A stretch of DNA of 47,123 nt from Sperchopsis tessellata (Eukaryota > Arthropoda > Insecta > Coleoptera > Hydrophilidae). Positions 35,501 through 44,500 of the stretch are shown here, one piece after another. The DNA lies in NCBI GenBank assembly GCA_033557685.1, contig JAWQRN010000042.1, positions 1 through 47,123 of the forward strand, given 5' to 3'. The position numbers were made by a program, and so were the translations under genes. Under the pieces are notes generated by a model. That model saw only the letters and a list, made by a program, of their open reading frames with translations, was not told the origin of the DNA and searched no databases. Every line of letters starts with the position of its first letter. The first letter of the stretch is position 1.

Positions 35501-38500
35501 CCAAAAATATCCTATCATAAGACACCCAGATAAATATGTTTTCGTAAGTTGCGAGACCCATTTGAAGAAACCTGCAGGTTCGTTATCTATGAATAAAGGA
35601 AAATGAGCAAAACTGCAACCTTGGAAGTGTTATTGAAAATCCTCAAGTATCTGTCAGACAGCCAACTAGATTTTAAAAAATCTACCAAAAATAATATTAT
35701 CCGCTGACATAAGTACCACCCATACCATGTACAATTAGCACAAGAAGAACATGCTTAATAGACTACATTTTTGCCAGTGAACCAATAACAAGATTTTACA
35801 AAACCAGAATTATTTAATTACGTTCTCTTTTCCAAAGGCAACGTTCTATATAAATGGGTATGCAATAGACAAAATTGTCATTATTACCAGACAGAAAACC
35901 TACACTTTATATGCCACATAGACCATCAGCATAAATAGAAATTAAATGTATGAGCAGGTATTCTAGGGGATCGCATATTTGCGACATATTTTTAGAAAAG
36001 GTTAATTGCGAAAACTATTTCCTTAAAACTAAATTTCTTAATAAAAATTCTAAGAACCCCCTCCGAATTAATTTCATCATACTCGCTACAAAAATGATTC
36101 TCTTTCAGATACTGTCATAGTCTACTAAGACCTGCATTTAAAATAAGAAAGTTTATTAAAAAATCTCAAACTCCATAAAATATGTGTTATTAGGATGTTC
36201 TGAAAATAATGGCAAATTGTAAGATTATATAAGCATTCTTTGCTACAAAATATTTATTCATTTGCTTTTTGTTTCGACTGTTTGGATTCTGCTGTATGTA
36301 CCTATTGCATCGGAAATATAGTTTGCATTACTTTTATCCAATCAAAATAATATCGAAATTATTTTGCATGAATATAAACTTGGGCATTATGTATCCCAAA
36401 CAGCAACCAAACAGTTGTACAGTGAAGAATTGAAAACTATGCACTGATAACTAGGTGAAAAACAACCAACGATAAGTAACCGAAGAGGACCCTTCTTTCG
36501 TCAAGACAATGCAATCACATTAAGCTATTAACAATAAATAAAGAAATAAGCTGAACTATGAAACATTACCTCAATGCCTGACATTACACAATTGAAAATC
36601 AAAAAAATTAACGAGTTGAGCTATGAAATGTTACTCTGTCCATCATTCTCACCCTATCTTTTGCGATCTGATTTTATGGCAGAAAAAAATTCAATAACAG
36701 AAAATGCCTTTAAAGAATTGTTTGATTCTAATCCGCCCAAGTTTTATTCAACAGTAATAAATAAGCTTGTTATTTGTTGGCAAAAATGCGTCGAATAATC
36801 AGATGATATTTACTTTCATTAATAAATTTTATTTACATTTAAATTATGTATATGTTAAAATCGGTCATTATTTTCGGTACAACCAAATAACATATTTGAA
36901 ATTTATACAGTGCCTTAATAATGTAAAAATACTATTTCAATATTTTTTAAATTAAACGAGCTGAAAGGCAAAACTCTGAATACAAAAATATTGTATATTA
37001 AACAGTTGAATTTTTAATATTTGTTTATTCTTAACCTTAGGTTCATTTTGTTTCTTCTATTTCACCTATAAAGTAATTCCTCAAGCGATTTCATAAAGAA
37101 ATATTCATATGAACATACGTATGTCCGAAAGGTTTTTGTTCTTGAGACATATTTTGGATTTTATTTTCCGTCTCCCACATTTTTTGAGACATTGACCTAA
37201 AATTCAGGGAACATAAACCTTCTAGTACAATCAACTACGCTAGTACTTTTACCGGAAATAATAAACAAAGTGACTTTTGTTGGGAGCATTCAAGAATAAC
37301 TAGCGAAAAGAACTTAACCAATTTATTTGGGAAGTAAAACATGTATTAATACACATAGAAATATGAGTAAATGGTTTGAAAAAAGTTCGGCAATGATGTA
37401 TTATGTCAACTGGGCTATTTGATATTTTTATTGATAAATACATATATGTGGCTTGCATGGTAAGAGAAGGAGAAACAGTCGGAAGTATAAGTGAATATTT
37501 TAACGAATCATGATGATGCAGTAATAGAAAAGTCGTGTCGTCAGCAAAGAGACAAACTTTTTCAGCGGAGACATTCTCTACCAAATCATTAATGTAGACG
37601 GAAGCTATTTGTTCCCCAAAATCTGAGGCCTTGAACTCTTTTCCAACACCACGACATAGCTGCTGCAGATCATCCTGGAACAGAGGACACCACAAGGGCC
37701 AATTCCCGACATTACTTCTGGCCTTCGATGTGTCAGGATGTGACATCTTATGTGCAAAATTGCCTCTTGTGTGTGTATGTACCAAGCGAGGTGCTTTCAA
37801 GGCAAAGGCAGGACTCCACCCACACCAACCTATCAGACAATGGCTTATCGTTGCCGCAGATATAATGGGTCTATACCCCCATAACAGCTCGAGGAAAATC
37901 CTTCATTCTGGTTGTCACCAACCTTTTAACAAGGTGGACGGAAGCCTTCACCCTTAGATCTGCTAACACCACGACCATAACATAGCCCCTTGAAAATGAA
38001 GTATTCTCCAGGTTTGGATATCCTAGGACCATTCTATCTGACAATGGCAGTCAATTCTCGGGTCACGCATGGAAGGAAGCCTGCTGACGATGGCAAATTA
38101 TTTCTTGGAAGACAGCAGTCTACCACCCTAGGGCAACCAACCGATAGGCGAAACCAAGAGTTGAAGAAGGGGCTGCGACTTCATCTTTGAGGCAACCCTC
38201 ATTTGTCTTCTGTCCTATTCAATCTCAGGAGCCGCCATAACGCTCCTACCTATCGTACCCCTAGTGAAGCCCTGTTCGGATATGACCTGCCAAGACCAGG
38301 ATAATGGAGGAACGAACCCTACATTGTGGGTAATGAGCCTGTATCACCTCGAGATGTCGCAGCGGAGCAAGATGTTATCCGCAGTCAGTAAGCCCAGTAT
38401 CAAGAGCGATAACGTGGACCAGAGAGAGAGGTGCAGCATCTCTTCCAACCTGGACGACCTGTCCTCAGCAAGGTGCACCCAGTATCGAATTTGAGAATGG

Positions 38501-41500
38501 GACATCGTAGAGTGGACCCCACCTTATCCTAGAATACACCGGTGAAGGTACTTACTGGGTTCAAAAAACCAACGAAGGGTACAGTTCCACCAGGATCAAC
38601 TTCGCCCAGCACCCCCATATCCCCCAGAATTTTAAGTGCCACATGAGTTTGACAAGAAACTGTGTAGTGCTGTCAGAGCGCCCACACCTAGATTATTTTT
38701 TTTACTATATGTATTCATATTATTTGATTTTTTTCCGAGCACCAGGAACGTCTAAAGTAGGGGGGAATTGTTACCCCATTAATTAGGCTTTAGTTAATGC
38801 CCAACAGGCGTGTGTCAATTAAGTTCCTGGCGTAATGGAAACACTGGAATTTGCTTATGGAGCTAGATGAATACATAACCCCCAAATTATGGAGTTAAAT
38901 TTTCACCGCTACAGAAATCTTCGTCAGCGCTGTTGCTGTTTGCTTTCTCACTTTACAGTCTTTTATATAATATACTTGATACACTACATTTCTTGTCTCC
39001 AAGCATCTGGTCATATATATTTTTATTATAAACTTACTGAATATATTTTATTCATTCTATCATTATTAATATATCTTGTGTACTATTGTTTTATACTAAA
39101 TTTATTTTTTTTACTCGATTCTTTTATATTGGACTCTAATGTATTTATAGTTACTGCTACAACTAATAATTTCCATTGCACTAGTTTATTATACATTCTT
39201 TTTGCAACTTTACTTATTTTCTTTTCTTTTATCATTATTATGTACCCCCTTGTGTGCTCCTACTGCCTCCTCCCTCCCCCATATTGGTGGCCGTAAGTTG
39301 TTCCAGCATATCAAGCTAAAAAAATCTTGACCTCAGAAAAAAATTTAAGCCGCAGACCAATGTGATAAATAAAAAATGAAAGACTTACGAAAGAGGTTCA
39401 AGTGGCTCTCTATAATAGCATATAAGTTCCTACACTTATGTATAGTAGTGAGACAAAGGTACAACAGGAACCATAGAAGGAAAATAAATGCAGTGGGTAT
39501 GGACTATCTTACAAGTGTATGCAACGAGAGATGGAGTTAGAAATTCATGGGCTTTGAATAAATATGCTGTGAAGGATAGTGTGACATATCTCATGGAAAA
39601 TTAGAAAAAAATTAGTGATAGAGTAACAAAACAGATTTTGTAGATGTGGTGGAAGGTGCTAGTAGACCCTAGGAAATAAATGGTTAGATGATGTTGGTGA
39701 GATTCTGAAAAGTAGAAAAGAAGTAGAAGAAATATAAAGAAGTTGGCCAGGACAGTGTCAGTGTGTAGTTAGTTATAACTAATGACCAAAATTTAAATCG
39801 GCAAAATATGAGTTTAGGGATGGTTTTAATCTGACATAACAGTTTATAGGTCATATATTTTTTGATAAACAAAAAATTATATTCCAAAGTGTGTGGAAAT
39901 ATTTATTACAACATATAGATATCATAAGTTTACAAAACGATAACTGGAGCCTGGAAACAATTTTGTCTCAGATGGCGTATAACGAGATATGTAAAACCTG
40001 CTTTTCCAAGTTTAAAGGGTAGTTATCACTGCTACGAACCTATGTAAACCGAGTAAATTTCGTGCATTGGTTAAAAAAACCTACTTGTCGAAATTGCCGA
40101 TTATATGCGAATAAACTGTTTCTAGTCATCATTATGAATAGACATCTAAAACCTAACTTATTTTCCATGGTTTAATGCATTTTATTATGAATAAGACTTA
40201 CTTTTTATAGGGTATTTTGCAATTAAGACAATGGGGAAATCACACTGTGTTAAAAATGAGTGTGATATGGTTGTATTAAACATTTAAGTATCCAAGTTAT
40301 GAATCTATAAAGAAAAAAACATTAGAAAAATTTCTGTCTAAAATATTGAAATGAAAAGGCTCACAAAATTTAAAACTTTAAAGCAGTAACATCAAAGAAA
40401 GTTATAATGTAACAGCTTACATTTTAAAGTAGTATCTTCTATATTGCTCCATTAAATTATTACTCCATAACAAAAGTTGAATGCTAATATTTGGGAATAA
40501 AGGTTTCTCGAAAAATTATGTAGTCACATGTGGATCTGGTATTTTATCAACGATAATCAATAATTTTATCGACTAATTGATGTTCGATAAAATTTTAAAA
40601 TTAATCGATTAATAAATTTAATTTAATAATTTTAAAAGTTAGATGATTGATAAATTATCAAATGGTAAATGGAAAGAATTATCGTTTATTCAACAAAAAT
40701 ACTGATAAATTGATAATTACCTAACTAATTTTGACATATTTCTAATTTGTTTTTGTATAATAATACAGTAGAAGCCCTCTTAAACAACCTTTGTTTTTCT
40801 GACTTGTCGGATTATCTGACGGGCCACGTTCAACTGCCAAGAACGCTATATTCGACTACAAGAAGTAGATACTGAACAATGGTGGACGACATGGCTTATT
40901 AGCCGTGGGAACTTTTTTATTCACATGTACACATGCTTATTTGTCTGCTCGTTATATTAACATTAAGTTAATAAAAAAGTAGACAGACTATGACGCAAAA
41001 AAATCAAATTACTTGACAACTTAAAATCACAAATTTTATTAAATAAATCTGTTTGAATATTAATATTATGTTTGTTATATTGCTACATTTTAAATTAAAA
41101 TAAAAAGTTTCATGTGTACATCAATTTTAAGACCTGCTGTAAATAACTATTCTCAATTAACAGCGTGACAGCCTGTCCCGGTCACGTTAGTTAAGAGGGC
41201 TTCTAATAGTACGTGCTTGATATTTGGTTTTTTATAATTGATAATTTGATACTTCAATGTATAGGCCGATTTATTATATCAATGTTTCAAAAATCCGTAG
41301 AATTTCTCATTATCCATACCAGCAATTTAAGGTTTGCACTTGTCCTTGATTGATATTTCTACTCCAGATGATGAATTCTTCTGCTCAAAATATTACAATA
41401 ACAAGAAAATAAAAAGAGACCTATGGAAAATAAGATATGTCATAAAACTGTCAACAAATACGGTACTTAATTATTTACAAAATTGTATTAGCAAAATTTA

Positions 41501-44500
41501 TAGTATTAAATGATGAATGATGCTTATTTCCATATAACTAACCTAATCTTGTAGACACAATTGTAAAGATTCCAAAAATATGTTTAATGTTTAATAGCTG
41601 CAATCTGATGTAATTTTGATTGGTAAAAGAATGGTTAAATGCTGAAGAAAATTTGAATATGTTACGCTTGTCAAAGTATTGAATTCTTGTTATCTTTTTA
41701 CTTTAACGTTTTCTTAGTTAGCAATTCTTAAGATTAACATCTCAACATCAATACAATTAATGTTAGGTAATTTAGAGCGTAACAAAATCAGAACGGTCAG
41801 GAGTATAAAAACATTTTCCCACAAGGATAGCTATCGCTGCCAGTAATGTAACGTAAAATTTTTTCTATAATTTTGAAGATAGATATTTCAAATTTAGTGA
41901 AATATATTAGGTACAAAAGTATAATTTTTGAAAATGAAAATGTTCAGTTCAGTTAAACCAAAAGTGAAACCACAGATTTATTTTTTAAATAGAAAGTTAC
42001 ATCTTGTTTCAACATACTAATAAATTTTATTTTGCTGTATACTTTAGTTGATAATTAGCCTATTTATAGTAAATTTTCAAACACAAAGCTGACCATGTAC
42101 TAAATAACTTGAGGTTATGCCTGAACATTTAATATTTTTTGACACCTAAACGTATATCATTGCTTAATGTTTTAAAAAATCTTCCCAATTAATCCATTCT
42201 ATGTCCTTTCAGAAAGTTAAGATATGAAGTAATATTTAAATTTAATATACATCAACTTACAATTCTCTAAAGCAAAAGCTGAGCAAAACAATTAATGAAA
42301 TATCAAAGCTTAAACTGTGGATTACATTTACTGGTAAATTCTAGACACAGTGTTGAGATCGGCATGAAATATTAATAATATATAATTATAACACCACCAT
42401 TACTAACTTTCAAACAATATCTGATATTTCGACAAATTTCCGATATGCCCCCAATCATAAAATTCCATAAGATGATCATCTTATATAGTTACACGTGACA
42501 GAATGTCAGCCAATGTGAACTTTTGTGTAAATTATAAAAACTTACCGGAATTTTTGTTAAATGAATACACATATTAATCTCAGTTTACTTTGATGAAGGT
42601 TGTAGTAAAAGGAGAATTTACAATATGAAAACTGTAATGACTTGTTGGGTTTAAATATCACACAAATCTTTCTATGAGACAATCTGATTGCAACCGGTAA
42701 ACATAATGATATAAAAGTTGAACAACATATTTAAAACATAATTAAAATGTGAGGAGATTCTACCAAAATATTGTCAAAAAATATTAGTACTTTTAACAAA
42801 TGTTTCGATTAAAATACTATTAAATGTCATTTGTTGCATTCTATAAAAGGTAGATTCAATAACTGATATTAATCAATATGACAATTGTAAAATTTATTAA
42901 CAAAACTTCTTCACATTTATAATGTAATATCTTGGAATTAATTTTAAATTGAATACTAATATTTACATTTGGAATGGAATAAAAATTATGGATTGTAACA
43001 TTGAATGTTATCAAAATGTATAACTCATTTTTTTAAATGCTGGAAATGTTGACAATTTTAGTCCATTTAAAATATCTTACATACATAATAATAAAATGTT
43101 ATGTAGACTTCACCCATGCACTGCTGTCCTTTAGCTGGGTAAATAAAATACATGTTTATGTATATTAGTACTGCAAACTTATCATGACCAATCCTATATA
43201 GAGAGGTGCCATTACTTCATCAGTATATTCATGAAATCACCCGTAATAAAGAATCACATGATTAGTTACTTATTTCACTAAAACTAAGAAGTAATGATCG
43301 TTACGAGGAAGATTAGTCAATTCAAAAGGAAGTATAAAGATTTTACTTTAATCCCACCAAATTCCAATAAACTTAAAATCAACTAATCTGAAATATCAAT
43401 ATCAAATTGACAAAATTTGTAAATTGTTTTCAAATATTTATAAAAAGAATTTATCTTCAGGTTTTCTGGGAGAAAACCTTGCGTTGCCTTTTATTTTTGC
43501 TGAAGTCATTGTCCACCATTGCAGCGGACATTATCAAGACATGTAGCACTGTAGCAAGTGCTAGGTGAAACTGCCATATAGTTATTAAAAGTGCTAGGTG
43601 TAGACTGCCAAGTAACTTTGAAATGTGCCTAGTATATACTGACATGTAGCTCTCAAGTACTTAGTCATAGACTGTTTATGACTAGTACTTGAGAGCTACA
43701 TGTCAGTCTATACTTAACACTTTTTAGAGCTACTTGACAGTCTACACCTAGCACTTTTAAGAACTACATGGCAGTTTAACCTAGCATTTTTAAATGCTAC
43801 ATGTCTTGATATCCCCTGCAACGGTGGATGAAAAGTCGGCAAAAAGAAAAGCCAACACACTGATATCTCCCAGAAAACCTGAAAATATTTACTATGACCG
43901 TGGAAGTCTACGTACAAAACAAGGATTTAGTTTTGGCTGCAAAGTAGATATTTATAAACTTAGGTAACATTGGATAATCATCATGCACTCTAAAATTTAA
44001 CAAAGAGGGTAGAGTTCAATATTTACAAGCTACCTATAATTCCATTTTGGATTCTAGTATTTATCATTTTTTAACATTACTTGTTGGGAAATGTATAAAT
44101 GCTATGTAATATAATTTCACTTATAATGCCCATGTTTTGCTTGCAAATAAATTGCCACCTCTGAAATCATTGATTTTCTTTGACAGTTGAGATTAGAAAA
44201 ACTTCTTTTATTTATAACAAACAATATTTCGTATTATTAACAGCTAGTTACATAATATTCTACTAATAAGGGAAATATTGATTATTTTTATATTTAGTGA
44301 GTTCGATGGCTTAAAGCTTAGTTATGAAAGGTTTATTCAATCAAAAATTAATTTAAAAACTATATTGAGATTTGTCATATCCATATAATTTTTAATAAAT
44401 CATAAAATTATGCCATCACAACAGTTCATAAAACACACCCAAAAATCAAAATTACAAATACAATTTAGAATAAGAATGACAAGCATAAATATTTACTATA

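Noticed and set aside
38889..39296. 135-codon hydrophobic plus-strand frame
   Set aside because: It lies entirely inside the 3' LTR of the gypsy fragment; T-rich LTR sequence gives a long hydrophobic frame without domain or splice signals.
40545..40700. Dense TTATCGAT-like palindromes as a regulatory cluster or origin
   Set aside because: Low-complexity AT-rich tract; the palindromes are expected from simple-sequence composition and show no regular spacing.
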